The translations under genes were made by a program, and so were the position numbers. From Klebsiella huaxiensis (lineage in GTDB: Bacteria; Pseudomonadota; Gammaproteobacteria; Enterobacterales; Enterobacteriaceae): a DNA stretch of 64,000 nucleotides. The notes beneath the pieces are model-generated. The model had not been told where the DNA came from and ran no database searches. It was given only the letters and a program-made list of their open reading frames with translations. The stretch covers positions 4,278,001 to 4,342,000 of the forward strand of contig NZ_CP036175.1 in assembly GCF_003261575.2 (NCBI RefSeq), given 5' to 3'. The stretch's first letter is position 1. The number at the start of each line of letters is the position of its first letter. Positions 15,787 through 23,931 of the stretch are shown one piece after another.

Positions 15787-16722
15787 ATGAAATTACGTTT
15801 AACGCTTTTAACAGCCGCTACCCTGACCGCCTTTTCTTTTGCTGCCCACGCGGCAGAAAAAGGCACCATCATGATCATGGTAAACTCGCTGGATAATCCG
15901 TATTACGCTTCTGAAGCCAAAGGTGCCAGCGAGAAAGCTAAAGAACTCGGATATCAAACCACTATTCTGTCGCATGGCGAAGATGTCAAAAAACAGAATG
16001 AACTGATCGATACCGCTATCGGTAAAAAAGTTCAGGGCATTATTCTGGATAACGCCGATTCAACCGCCAGCGTTGCAGCGATTGAAAAAGCCAAAAAAGC
16101 CGGTATTCCAGTAGTCTTAATCAACCGCGAAATCCCTGTCGATGACGTCGCACTTGAGCAGATTACCCATAATAACTTCCAGGCCGGTTCTGAGGTCGCC
16201 AACGTATTTGTTGAGAAAATGGCGGAGAAAGGAAAATATGCCGAACTGACCTGTAACCTTGCGGATAATAACTGCGTTACCCGCTCTAAATCTTTCCACC
16301 AGGTTATTGACCAATACCCGGATATGGTCAGCGTGGCGAAGCAAGATGCCAAAGGGACGTTGATCGACGGCAAACGCATTATGGACAGTATTCTGCAAGC
16401 ACACCCTGACGTGAAGGGCGTAATTTGCGGTAACGGTCCTGTCGCTCTTGGCGCCATTGCCGCGCTGAAAGCCGCCAATCGCACCGATGTCGTGGTTGTT
16501 GGTATCGATGGCAGCAACGACGAACGCGATGCGGTGAAAGCCGGAACCCTGCAGGCGACGGTGATGCTCCAGGCCCAGGCTATCGCCGCTCAGGGCGTGA
16601 CCGATCTGGATAACTACCTGCAAAAAGGTGAAAAGCCAGCGAAGCAGCGCGTGATGTTCCGCGGGATTCTGATCACTCAAGACAATGCAGACAAAGTTCA
16701 GGACTTCAATATCAAGTCCTGA
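15787..16722 (+). CDS. Periplasmic sugar-binding protein (ribose/RbsB family)
   Basis: A 311-residue type I periplasmic binding protein with a Sec signal peptide ending in FAAHA at about residue 22. The mature start (GTIMIMVNSLDNPYY) is typical of RbsB-like proteins, and the VVVVGIDGSNDERDAVKAG segment is the usual hinge-proximal motif. It should deliver the substrate to the ATPase and permease encoded downstream. A stable hairpin directly after its stop may raise its level relative to the membrane components. Confidence 0.92.
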   Translation: MKLRLTLLTAATLTAFSFAAHAAEKGTIMIMVNSLDNPYYASEAKGASEKAKELGYQTTILSHGEDVKKQNELIDTAIGKKVQGIILDNADSTASVAAIEKAKKAGIPVVLINREIPVDDVALEQITHNNFQAGSEVANVFVEKMAEKGKYAELTCNLADNNCVTRSKSFHQVIDQYPDMVSVAKQDAKGTLIDGKRIMDSILQAHPDVKGVICGNGPVALGAIAALKAANRTDVVVVGIDGSNDERDAVKAGTLQATVMLQAQAIAAQGVTDLDNYLQKGEKPAKQRVMFRGILITQDNADKVQDFNIKS

Positions 16723-16733
16723 GTTCGGGTTGT

Positions 16734-16753
16734 TGCGCCCCTTCGGGGGCGCA
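16734..16753 (+). terminator. Intra-operon hairpin between binding protein and DUF2291 gene
   Basis: Arms TGCGCCCC and GGGGCGCA around a short TTCG-type loop, starting 12 bases after the binding-protein stop. There is no T-run. This position is common for hairpins that protect binding-protein mRNA or partly terminate before the transporter genes. Confidence 0.6.
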
Positions 16754-16765
16754 TAGGAGAGTATT

Positions 16766-17386
16766 ATGTTTAAAAAAACCTGGCTGGCGCTGGCCGTTCT
16801 TGCCCTTGGAGGCTGCCGTATCGTCTCTCAGCAGGAACTGGCCGATCTTAAATCCCCGCCCAATCCGCACATGACGAGTATTGATAAAACATGGCAAGAC
16901 CAGGTTGTTCCACAGGTCGTAGCCAAGGCTCGTCCCGTCGCCGAATTAATGACCGCCCTGCGCGCGGCGAAAGATTTCGACAGCGCTTGCAAAACGTTAG
17001 GCTATCGCGCTCAGGACGAAAACCCGTGCGTTTTTTACGTCAAAGTTGAAGGTAATATCAGCAAAATTGATTCTGCTTCCCGCAGCGGAAAAATGACCAT
17101 TCAGGATACCAGCGGCAGCAATATTGTCGTGCAAATTGGCCCAACGCTGCGCGGTACGCTATTACGCGACGGCTATCAAGGTGCCAGCTATCAGGACTTT
17201 AACGACCAGGTTCTGTTTGGTGAGTATGGTCGGGCAATTAACGAACATGCGGTAAAAATGATCGAAGCAGCACAAGTTAAAACGGGAGAAACGGCCCAGA
17301 TTTATGGCGTATTCTCAGCCTGGGATATTCCACAAACCGTTCCTGATATTACGCCAGCGAAAATTGTTCGTTTGGGAGGACAATAA
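16766..17386 (+). CDS. DUF2291 lipoprotein of a sugar ABC operon
   Basis: A 206-residue predicted lipoprotein: the signal ends in the lipobox LALGGC (Cys16), followed by a DUF2291-type body (FDSACKTLGYRAQDENPCVFYVKVEGNISKID; SRSGKMTIQDTSGSNIVVQIGPTLRGTLLRDG). The family is recurrently encoded with RbsABC-like transporters, but its role is unknown to me. Its TAA is followed one base later by the ATPase start, so the genes are tightly coupled. It may assist the binding protein or the transporter at the inner membrane. Confidence 0.85.
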   Translation: MFKKTWLALAVLALGGCRIVSQQELADLKSPPNPHMTSIDKTWQDQVVPQVVAKARPVAELMTALRAAKDFDSACKTLGYRAQDENPCVFYVKVEGNISKIDSASRSGKMTIQDTSGSNIVVQIGPTLRGTLLRDGYQGASYQDFNDQVLFGEYGRAINEHAVKMIEAAQVKTGETAQIYGVFSAWDIPQTVPDITPAKIVRLGGQ

Positions 17387-17387
17387 C

Positions 17388-18932
17388 ATGCAGCGGCAAG
17401 AACTCGTCACTCCCCAACCAGTCGAATCTGAAGTTATTATCGAAACCCGTGAATTATCGCGTGTTTATCCGGGGGTTATTGCCTTAGATAACGTGAATTA
17501 CCGGGTCTATCGAAATAAAGTAAACGTTCTGATCGGTGAAAATGGTGCGGGTAAATCCACCATGATGAAAATGCTTGCTGGCGTTGAAACCCCGTCATCT
17601 GGTCAAATTATTCTTGATGGTACTCCGGTTACGCTTGGCTCTACCCATCAGGCAGAAAAACACGGCATTAGTATTATTTTTCAGGAATTGAATTTATTTC
17701 CGAACATGAACGTCATGGATAATATTTTCATGGCCAACGAGTTCTTTCAGAAAGGGAAAATCAACGAAAAATATCAATATGAGTTAGCCAAAAAATTACT
17801 GGAAAGGCTGGAACTCAATGTCGACCCTTATACGCAACTTGGCGAGTTAGGTATCGGCCATCAACAGATGGTCGAAATTGCGCGAGCGCTTTCAAAGGAT
17901 ACTCGCGTATTAATCATGGACGAACCCACTTCCGCACTCAGCCAGTCGGAAGTCAAAATCCTGTTTAACGTCATTGAGCAGCTTAAACGTCGCGGCGTCA
18001 CCATTATTTATATTTCCCATCGTCTGGAAGAACTGATGGAAATTGGCGATCACATTACCATTTTTCGCGACGGGCGCTTTATCAGCGAGCGCGAGGTTAG
18101 TGATGCCAGTATTCCATGGATCATCGAACAAATGGTCGGCGATAAGAAAAAGCATTTCGACTACCAGCCCGCACCAAAAGGCGAAGCAGTACTTGCCGTT
18201 GAAGGTTTGACAGCGCTGCATCCCAGCGGAGGCTATAAGCTCAACGACGTGACCTTCACCTTAAGTAAAGGGGAAGTGATCGGCATCTACGGCCTGCTCG
18301 GCGCAGGACGTACGGAGCTATTCAAGGGTCTGGTCGGTCTGATGCCTTGCCAGAACGGTAGCGTGCAGCTCAATGGCGAAAATATTGAAAAGTCGCAGTT
18401 CCAGGCACGGTTAAAAAAAGGGCTGGCGCTTGTCCCTGAAGACAGACAGGGCGAAGGCGTGGTGCAGATGATGTCGATTCAATCGAATATGACCTTATCT
18501 GATTTTAGTCTGCAGGGTTTTCGCCGCGCGTGGAAGTGGCTGAATCCGCAGAAGGAAATCACCTGCGTCAAAGAGATGATTCGCGAACTGGCTATCAAGG
18601 TTAGCGACCCCGAGCTGCCAATTACCTCTTTAAGCGGTGGTAACCAACAAAAAGTAGTGCTCGGCAAAGCATTGATGACAAAGCCGGAGGTTGTGTTTCT
18701 CGATGAGCCGACTCGCGGCATTGATGTCGGCGCTAAAACCGACGTTTATCACCTGATTGGCAAAATGGCCCAACAGGGTCTGGCAGTGATGTTCTCTTCA
18801 TCAGAACTGGATGAAGTGATGGCGCTGGCGGATCGCATCCTGGTGATGGCCGATGGCCGTATTACCGCCGATTTACCGCGTCATGCGGTTACCCGCGAAA
18901 AATTAATCGCGGCTTCAACACCTCAAGATTAA
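17388..18932 (+). CDS. Sugar ABC transporter ATPase, duplicated (RbsA/XylG type)
   Basis: A 514-residue protein with two fused ABC domains. Domain 1 has Walker A GENGAGKST, a signature-like LGIGHQQMVEIARAL and Walker B VLIMDEPT. Domain 2 has the degenerate P-loop GLLGAGRTE, the LSGGNQQKVVLGKAL signature and VVFLDEPTRGIDVGAK. I chose the ATG at 17388, just after the DUF2291 stop and preceded by GGAGG, over a start inside the upstream gene. It powers the ribose-type importer of this locus. Confidence 0.93.
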   Translation: MQRQELVTPQPVESEVIIETRELSRVYPGVIALDNVNYRVYRNKVNVLIGENGAGKSTMMKMLAGVETPSSGQIILDGTPVTLGSTHQAEKHGISIIFQELNLFPNMNVMDNIFMANEFFQKGKINEKYQYELAKKLLERLELNVDPYTQLGELGIGHQQMVEIARALSKDTRVLIMDEPTSALSQSEVKILFNVIEQLKRRGVTIIYISHRLEELMEIGDHITIFRDGRFISEREVSDASIPWIIEQMVGDKKKHFDYQPAPKGEAVLAVEGLTALHPSGGYKLNDVTFTLSKGEVIGIYGLLGAGRTELFKGLVGLMPCQNGSVQLNGENIEKSQFQARLKKGLALVPEDRQGEGVVQMMSIQSNMTLSDFSLQGFRRAWKWLNPQKEITCVKEMIRELAIKVSDPELPITSLSGGNQQKVVLGKALMTKPEVVFLDEPTRGIDVGAKTDVYHLIGKMAQQGLAVMFSSSELDEVMALADRILVMADGRITADLPRHAVTREKLIAASTPQD

Positions 18933-18949
18933 TCAGGCTGGAACCCATC

Positions 18950-20005
18950 ATGAACCAGAAATATATGATTTATATGTACCTGCTGAAGGCCAGAACGTTT
19001 ATCGCTCTGCTGCTGGTTATTGCATTCTTCAGCGTGATGGTACCAAATTTCCTGACCACATCTAACCTGCTGATTATGACTCAGCACGTGGCCATCACCG
19101 GCCTGCTGGCCATCGGCATGACGCTGGTTATCCTGACCGGAGGGATTGACCTTTCCGTCGGCGCCGTCGCCGGGATCTGCGGCATGGTCGCGGGGGCGTT
19201 ATTAACCAACGGCCTGCCCTTATGGAACGGCAGCGTTATCTTCTTCAACGTGCCTGAAGTCATCCTGTGCGTCGCTATTTTCGGTGTCATTGTCGGCTTC
19301 ATTAACGGTGCCGTGATTACCCGCTTCGGTGTCGCTCCTTTTATCTGCACGCTGGGCATGATGTATGTCGCCAGGGGTTCAGCTTTGCTGTTCAACGACG
19401 GTAGCACCTACCCCAACCTTAACGGCATGGAAGCGCTGGGCAACACCGGTTTTGCCACCCTGGGGTCCGGTACGCTGCTGGGCGTGTATCTGCCAATCTG
19501 GCTGATGATCGCGTTCCTGCTGCTGGGCTTCTGGCTGACCACCAAAACCCCACTGGGTCGCTATATCTACGCTATTGGCGGCAACGAATCAGCAGCCCGC
19601 CTGGCCGGTGTGCCTATCGTGAAAGCGAAGGTCTTCGTGTACGCCTTCTCCGGCCTTTGCTCCGCATTCGTTGGCCTGATCGTCGCGTCGCAGCTGCAAA
19701 CCGCGCATCCAATGACCGGCAATATGTTCGAAATGGACGCTATCGGTGCCACCGTACTCGGCGGAACCGCGTTGGCGGGCGGTCGTGGTCGGGTAACGGG
19801 TTCAATTATTGGTGCTTTCGTTATCGTCTTCCTTGCCGACGGCATGGTGATGATGGGAGTCAGCGATTTCTGGCAAATGGTCATCAAGGGCGTGGTTATC
19901 GTCACCGCCGTCGTCGTCGACCAGTTCCAGCAGAAACTACAGAACAAAGTCATCCTGATGCGTCGCCATGAGGAGAAGCTGGCAGCGGCAGGAGCCACCA
20001 GCTAA
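18950..20005 (+). CDS. Sugar ABC transporter permease (RbsC family)
   Basis: A 351-residue polytopic permease with multiple hydrophobic segments. It carries the family motifs LAIGMTLVILTGGIDLSVGAV near residue 55 and YAIGGNESAARLAGVPI near 205, the latter being the ATPase-contacting loop. It forms the channel with the preceding ATPase and binding protein. The C-terminus is hydrophilic. A hairpin CCGGACGC..GTGTCCGG follows at about 20,024-20,043, before the first SDR. Confidence 0.92.
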   Translation: MNQKYMIYMYLLKARTFIALLLVIAFFSVMVPNFLTTSNLLIMTQHVAITGLLAIGMTLVILTGGIDLSVGAVAGICGMVAGALLTNGLPLWNGSVIFFNVPEVILCVAIFGVIVGFINGAVITRFGVAPFICTLGMMYVARGSALLFNDGSTYPNLNGMEALGNTGFATLGSGTLLGVYLPIWLMIAFLLLGFWLTTKTPLGRYIYAIGGNESAARLAGVPIVKAKVFVYAFSGLCSAFVGLIVASQLQTAHPMTGNMFEMDAIGATVLGGTALAGGRGRVTGSIIGAFVIVFLADGMVMMGVSDFWQMVIKGVVIVTAVVVDQFQQKLQNKVILMRRHEEKLAAAGATS

Positions 20006-20064
20006 TAACGTCTTCATTACCCCACCGGACGCATTTGTGTCCGGCCTATACAAGGGAAGAAAAA

Positions 20065-20862
20065 ATGCAAAGAAATTTCCAAAACAAAACGGTTGTTATC
20101 ACTGGCGCATGCCGCGGAATTGGTGCTGGTATTGCTGAGCGCTTTGCTCGTGACGGCGCAAATCTGGTGATGGTCTCCAACGCCGAGCGCGTTCACGAAA
20201 CGGCGGAAACCTTACGCCAGCGCTATCAGGCCGACATCCTGTCGTTGCAGGTCGATGTGACCGATGAAGCACAGGTGCAATCGCTGTATGAGCAGGCGGC
20301 AGCGCGCTTCGGTACGATTGATGTCTCTATCCAGAACGCAGGCGTGATCACCATCGATTATTACGATCGCATGCCGAAAGCTGACTTTGAAAAAGTGCTG
20401 GCCGTTAACACTACCGGAGTTTGGCTGTGCTGCCGTGAAGCTGCCAAGTATATGGTGAAACAAAATCACGGCAGCCTGATTAACACCTCTTCCGGCCAGG
20501 GTCGTCAGGGCTTTATTTACACCCCGCATTATGCGGCCAGCAAAATGGGCGTTATTGGTATTACCCAGAGCCTGGCTCACGAACTTGCTCCGTGGAATAT
20601 CACCGTCAACGCCTTCTGTCCGGGCATTATTGAAAGCGAGATGTGGGATTACAACGACCGCGTATGGGGCGAAGTCCTCAGCACCGAGCAGAAACGCTAC
20701 GGCAAGGGTGAGCTGATGGCGGAGTGGGTCGAAGGCATTCCGATGAAGCGCGCGGGCAAACCGGAAGACGTTGCCGGACTGGTGGCGTTCCTGGCGTCCG
20801 ACGATGCACGCTATCTCACCGGGCAGACCATCAATATTGATGGCGGCCTGATTATGTCGTAA
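20065..20862 (+). CDS. SDR-family dehydrogenase 1 of the sugar locus
   Basis: A 265-residue classical short-chain dehydrogenase. The Rossmann glycine motif is TGACRGIGAG (residues 12-21), NAG is present in SIQNAGV, and the catalytic set is S (NTSSGQGRQ) with YxxxK in YAASK. The C-terminal YLTGQTINIDGG is typical of sugar/polyol SDRs. I chose the internal ATG at 20065 because it follows GGGAAGAA and removes a non-family extension. It probably interconverts a polyol or aldose and a keto compound with NAD(P); substrate unknown. Confidence 0.88.
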   Translation: MQRNFQNKTVVITGACRGIGAGIAERFARDGANLVMVSNAERVHETAETLRQRYQADILSLQVDVTDEAQVQSLYEQAAARFGTIDVSIQNAGVITIDYYDRMPKADFEKVLAVNTTGVWLCCREAAKYMVKQNHGSLINTSSGQGRQGFIYTPHYAASKMGVIGITQSLAHELAPWNITVNAFCPGIIESEMWDYNDRVWGEVLSTEQKRYGKGELMAEWVEGIPMKRAGKPEDVAGLVAFLASDDARYLTGQTINIDGGLIMS

Positions 20863-20907
20863 TGCCGCCAGCCTGACATTCCTCAGGTCAGGCTACACAA
20901 ATCATGT

Positions 20908-20992
20908 CCCGGAGGCGGTGCTGCGCACCTGTCCGGGCTACCCGACGGCACAAGCCCCGTAGCCCGGACAGGCGCAACGCGCCGCCTCCGGG
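20908..20992. repeat. Single REP pair (BIME) between the two SDR genes
   Basis: Two facing REP-like palindromes (CCCGGAGGCGGTGCTGCGC and GTAGCCCGGACAGGCGC) lie between co-directional SDR genes. Unlike the large arrays this is a single unit inside a probable operon, where it may act as an mRNA-stability or partial termination element. Confidence 0.85.
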
Positions 20993-21036
20993 TAGACCCC
21001 GGCATGCGACGGAATATTTTTAAGAGAGTAATAACT

Positions 21037-21822
21037 ATGATCGCAAAAGATTTTGCTCAACAGTTGTTTAATCTGCAGGACCGCGTAGCGTTTGTGACAG
21101 GCGCGGGCAGCGGCATCGGCCAGATGATTGCTTACGGACTCGCCAGCGCAGGCGCTCGGGTAGTCTGCTTTGATCTCCGCGAAGACGGCGGCCTTGCAGA
21201 AACCGTTAAAAACATTGAAGCGATTGGCGGGCAGGCCTGTTTTTACACTGGTGATGTGCGCCAGCTCAGCGACTTACGCGCAGGTGTCGCGCTGGCCAAA
21301 AGCCGCTTTGGCCGTCTTGATGTCGCCGTTAACGCTGCGGGTATCGCCAATGCTAATCCAGCGCTGGAGATGGAAACAGAACAATGGCAACGGGTTATCG
21401 ATATTAACCTCACTGGCGTATGGAACTCCTGTAAAGCAGAGGCTGAACTGATGCAGGAATTCGGCGGCGGCTCCATCATTAATATCGCCTCCATGTCCGG
21501 TATTATCGTTAACCGGGGCCTCGATCAGGCCCATTACAACTGCTCCAAAGCCGGTGTTATTCACTTATCGAAAAGCCTCGCTATGGAGTGGGTTGGCAAA
21601 GGGATCCGCGTTAACTCGATCAGTCCGGGATATACCGCTACACCAATGAACACCCGACCTGAAATGGTCCACCAAACCCGCGAGTTTGAAAGCCAGACGC
21701 CGATTCAGCGCATGGCGAAAGTTGAAGAGATGGCCGGGCCAGCACTGTTCCTCGCCAGCGATGCCGCATCATTCTGCACTGGCGTTGATCTGGTGGTCGA
21801 TGGCGGTTTTGTCTGCTGGTAA
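21037..21822 (+). CDS. SDR-family dehydrogenase 2 of the sugar locus
   Basis: A 261-residue classical SDR resembling D-arabitol/threitol-type dehydrogenases: TGAGSGIGQ at about residue 20, NAAG in VAVNAAGIAN, Ser in NIASMSGI, YNCSK as the YxxxK element, and a C-terminal CTGVDLVVDGG. The ATG at 21037 is preceded by AGAGAG. Two distinct SDRs in one operon suggest two redox steps or an oxidation-reduction (epimerisation) pair on the imported compound. The exact substrate is not assignable. Confidence 0.88.
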   Translation: MIAKDFAQQLFNLQDRVAFVTGAGSGIGQMIAYGLASAGARVVCFDLREDGGLAETVKNIEAIGGQACFYTGDVRQLSDLRAGVALAKSRFGRLDVAVNAAGIANANPALEMETEQWQRVIDINLTGVWNSCKAEAELMQEFGGGSIINIASMSGIIVNRGLDQAHYNCSKAGVIHLSKSLAMEWVGKGIRVNSISPGYTATPMNTRPEMVHQTREFESQTPIQRMAKVEEMAGPALFLASDAASFCTGVDLVVDGGFVCW

Positions 21823-21906
21823 AACCAACTTTGCGTGCAAGAATGCGGGGAACCCTCCCCCGCATTCTCCCGCCTTAATGACGATCTCAGCAAACGGGCA
21901 ACAATT

Positions 21907-22479
21907 ATGTATAGCCACTATCACGGCCTTATTTTTGATATGGACGGAACGCTTTTTGACACCGAACCTTTGCACCGCCAGGCCTGGTTAAGCGTATTCG
22001 CCGCTGAAAATATCGTGATTACTGAAGAAGAACTCATCCCGTTTAATGGCTCAGCCCCCTGGCAGGTCGCCAGCCAGGTTGTCGCCTTAAAAGGATTAAC
22101 TGCCGATCCGTTCTTACTGGCCGATCGCAAAAAGCAGGCCATTGAAAAATTGCTACAGACGGCGGAAATCCGGGTTCTACCGGCAATGGACATTTTACTG
22201 GCGTGGCAGGATAAAAAACCGCTGGCGCTGGGAACCGGTAGCGAACGTAGCACTGTGGACATACTGCTTAACCGCTTTAATTTAACCCAGCGCTTTGCCG
22301 CTATCGTCTCCGCCGACCGGGTTAAAAATCACAAGCCCGCCGCCGACACGTTCTTATTGTGCGCCAGCGAGCTTCATGTGCAGCCTGAACGCTGTCTCGT
22401 TTTTGAAGATTCCCGTTTTGGGATTGAAGCAGCGAAAAATGCAGGCATGGACGTGGTCGACGTTAATACTCTGCGCTAA
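21907..22479 (+). CDS. HAD-superfamily phosphatase (YqaB/beta-PGM type)
   Basis: A 190-residue HAD hydrolase: nucleophile motif FDMDGTLFDTEPLH (Asp13 and Asp15), motif II LGTGSERST, motif III Lys in VKNHKPAADTF, and motif IV FEDSRFGIEAAKNAG. It resembles YqaB-type sugar phosphatases. It ends the sugar operon and could remove a dead-end phosphorylated intermediate or act within the pathway. The ATG at 21907 begins a typical MYSHYHGLIFDMDG N-terminus. The start has only a weak ribosome-binding site. Confidence 0.88.
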   Translation: MYSHYHGLIFDMDGTLFDTEPLHRQAWLSVFAAENIVITEEELIPFNGSAPWQVASQVVALKGLTADPFLLADRKKQAIEKLLQTAEIRVLPAMDILLAWQDKKPLALGTGSERSTVDILLNRFNLTQRFAAIVSADRVKNHKPAADTFLLCASELHVQPERCLVFEDSRFGIEAAKNAGMDVVDVNTLR

Positions 22480-22563
22480 AAATTATGCGGGGTGGCGGCG
22501 CTATTGCTTTTAACCGGTCGATTTTCTCTCGCCGTCCATCCTGCTCCCCATCAGCAGAAAAAA

Positions 22564-22919
22564 GGTGCCTTAAGGTTCCTTACCCAGCCTGCGGATAGGC
22601 GGGGATTGCTCCCCGCATACCGGCTACTTCTTCGTTTCGTAAGCGAGAACGGCCTTAAACTCCATACTACGTTCTTTGATACTCAACTCGCACAGCGAGT
22701 CGCGTACCATTAACGTAAATCCCAGCGCTGTCAGACACAGCACCACGATCGCCACCAGGGCGTATTTTGTCAGCATCTCGTTGCCTCCATGCGAAGAAGA
22801 GGCTACTATCCAACTGCTAGGTTTGGATTGTAGGCCTCAGGTTGATGGGAACATCTCCTGGGGCTTCGTCTTTCTGAATCCTCACCTAATAAGCCTGAAC
22901 TCAGAAAGCCTCAGGCACC
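22564..22919 (-). promoter_or_regulatory. hokE mRNA region with fold-back pairing and presumed Sok target
   Basis: The leader sequence (minus strand) begins near GGTGCCT (22919-22913); the trailer holds the complementary AGGCACC (22570-22564). This mirrors the long-range fold-back (fbi) that keeps hok mRNAs inactive. The leader of about 140 bases is free of insertion sequences. The antisense Sok RNA would lie on the plus strand here, but I could not place its promoter. A GCGGGGA..TCCCCGC hairpin lies at 22599-22616. Confidence 0.6.
22624..22776 (-). CDS. hokE: HokE, type I toxin of the Hok family
   Basis: A 50-residue peptide starting MLTKYALVAIVVLCLTALGF and ending AVLAYETKK. It has the single N-terminal membrane helix, the conserved SLCEL cysteine and the periplasmic tail of Hok toxins, and closely resembles E. 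coli HokE. Such peptides depolarise the inner membrane when not repressed by antisense Sok RNA. GGAGG lies just upstream of the ATG. In E. coli hokE also lies between entD and ybdK, so this is a backbone gene flanked by insertions. I see no disruption of the reading frame. Confidence 0.95.
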   Translation of the reverse strand: MLTKYALVAIVVLCLTALGFTLMVRDSLCELSIKERSMEFKAVLAYETKK

Positions 22920-23025
22920 CATCGCCATCATACCCTTCCCTGCTCGTATCACTGTATATTTAACCAGCCAAAATTATTTTTCAGAAAACGTTTAAGAAGT
23001 GGAAAACTCAAAGAGGCTATTTACG

Positions 23026-23721
23026 TTAGCGAAAATCTTCCAGTCGCTTCACTTGCCGACCTTCATCATCAAAATTCTCCACCGCCAGCCACGCCCGTAT
23101 AACCGCATCACACGCGGGCCATTCGCTGTCGATAATTGACAGAATATCGCTATCGCGGGTTCGCTCTTTACGCACCAACTTCTGGCGAAGACGCCCTTCC
23201 CAGGTAAATCCCAGTCGGTCGGCAGCGCGGCGAGAGGCGATATTCATCGAATCACATTTCCACTCCAGCCGACGATAGCCATGGGCAAAGCCATTTTTCA
23301 GCAGTAGCCAGACCGCCTCGGTACCGAGCGGTGTATTTTTCATCGCCCTTGACCAGGTGACGTGCCCAATCTCCACGGAACCCATCGCCCGATCAATCGC
23401 CATATAGCTCACCAACCCAACTGCCCGCTCGGAATGCAGATCAATAACCGCATACGGCACCAATCCGTCGTCCATGACCTTGCCGGTAATCCAGCTCGCC
23501 GTTGACTCAACGCTCTGCGGACGCGTGCTGGCAAGCCAGGTCCAGTCGCTCTCGTCACCAGGGGAATAGGCAGTGAACAGATCCACCGCGTGTCGGCTGG
23601 CATCCAGCGGTTCCAGTCGACAAAAGCGACCCTTTAACGCCGTCCGTTGCAGAGTATCCGCCCCATGCCATCCAGGGACGCGATCGTTGACCTGCTGACC
23701 AAACTCATTGATTTCCGGCAC
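23026..23721 (-). CDS. GNAT acetyltransferase (RimJ/RimL-like)
   Basis: A 231-residue GNAT-fold protein. Recognisable parts are GRFCRLEPLDASRH near the start, GLVSYMAIDRAMGSVEIGHV (beta4), an acetyl-CoA region around NTPLGTEAVWLLLKNGF, and WKCDSMNIASRRAADRLGFTWEG typical of RimJ/RimL and YjaB-like enzymes acting on N-termini or small molecules. The start is GTG at 23721 with GAGGG upstream. It is divergent from the first peptide-type ABC operon; substrate unknown. Confidence 0.85.
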   Translation of the reverse strand: MPEINEFGQQVNDRVPGWHGADTLQRTALKGRFCRLEPLDASRHAVDLFTAYSPGDESDWTWLASTRPQSVESTASWITGKVMDDGLVPYAVIDLHSERAVGLVSYMAIDRAMGSVEIGHVTWSRAMKNTPLGTEAVWLLLKNGFAHGYRRLEWKCDSMNIASRRAADRLGFTWEGRLRQKLVRKERTRDSDILSIIDSEWPACDAVIRAWLAVENFDDEGRQVKRLEDFR

Positions 23722-23819
23722 GCTTCTACCCTCAACTATTGTTAGTGTTTTGTTATATCAAGAAGCCAGAATTACCGAAATAGAGCCGGCACAATTATTC
23801 TTAATAACCCATTGGCATT

Positions 23820-23842
23820 GGTTATGCTTTTTAAGCATAACC
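23820..23842. promoter_or_regulatory. 23-bp perfect inverted repeat upstream of the peptide ABC operon
   Basis: Arms GGTTATGCTT and AAGCATAACC around TTT, between the divergent GNAT and binding-protein genes and 90 bases before the latter's start. It could be an operator or a short hairpin; no T-run marks it as a terminator on either strand. Confidence 0.5.
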
Positions 23843-23931
23843 TTATCCGCATTTTGACTTTACGCCTTGGATTAAGCGGCCTAACGTAGCGAAACATCAA
23901 TAATCACAATAACGCTTTTCAGGGATCGCTC

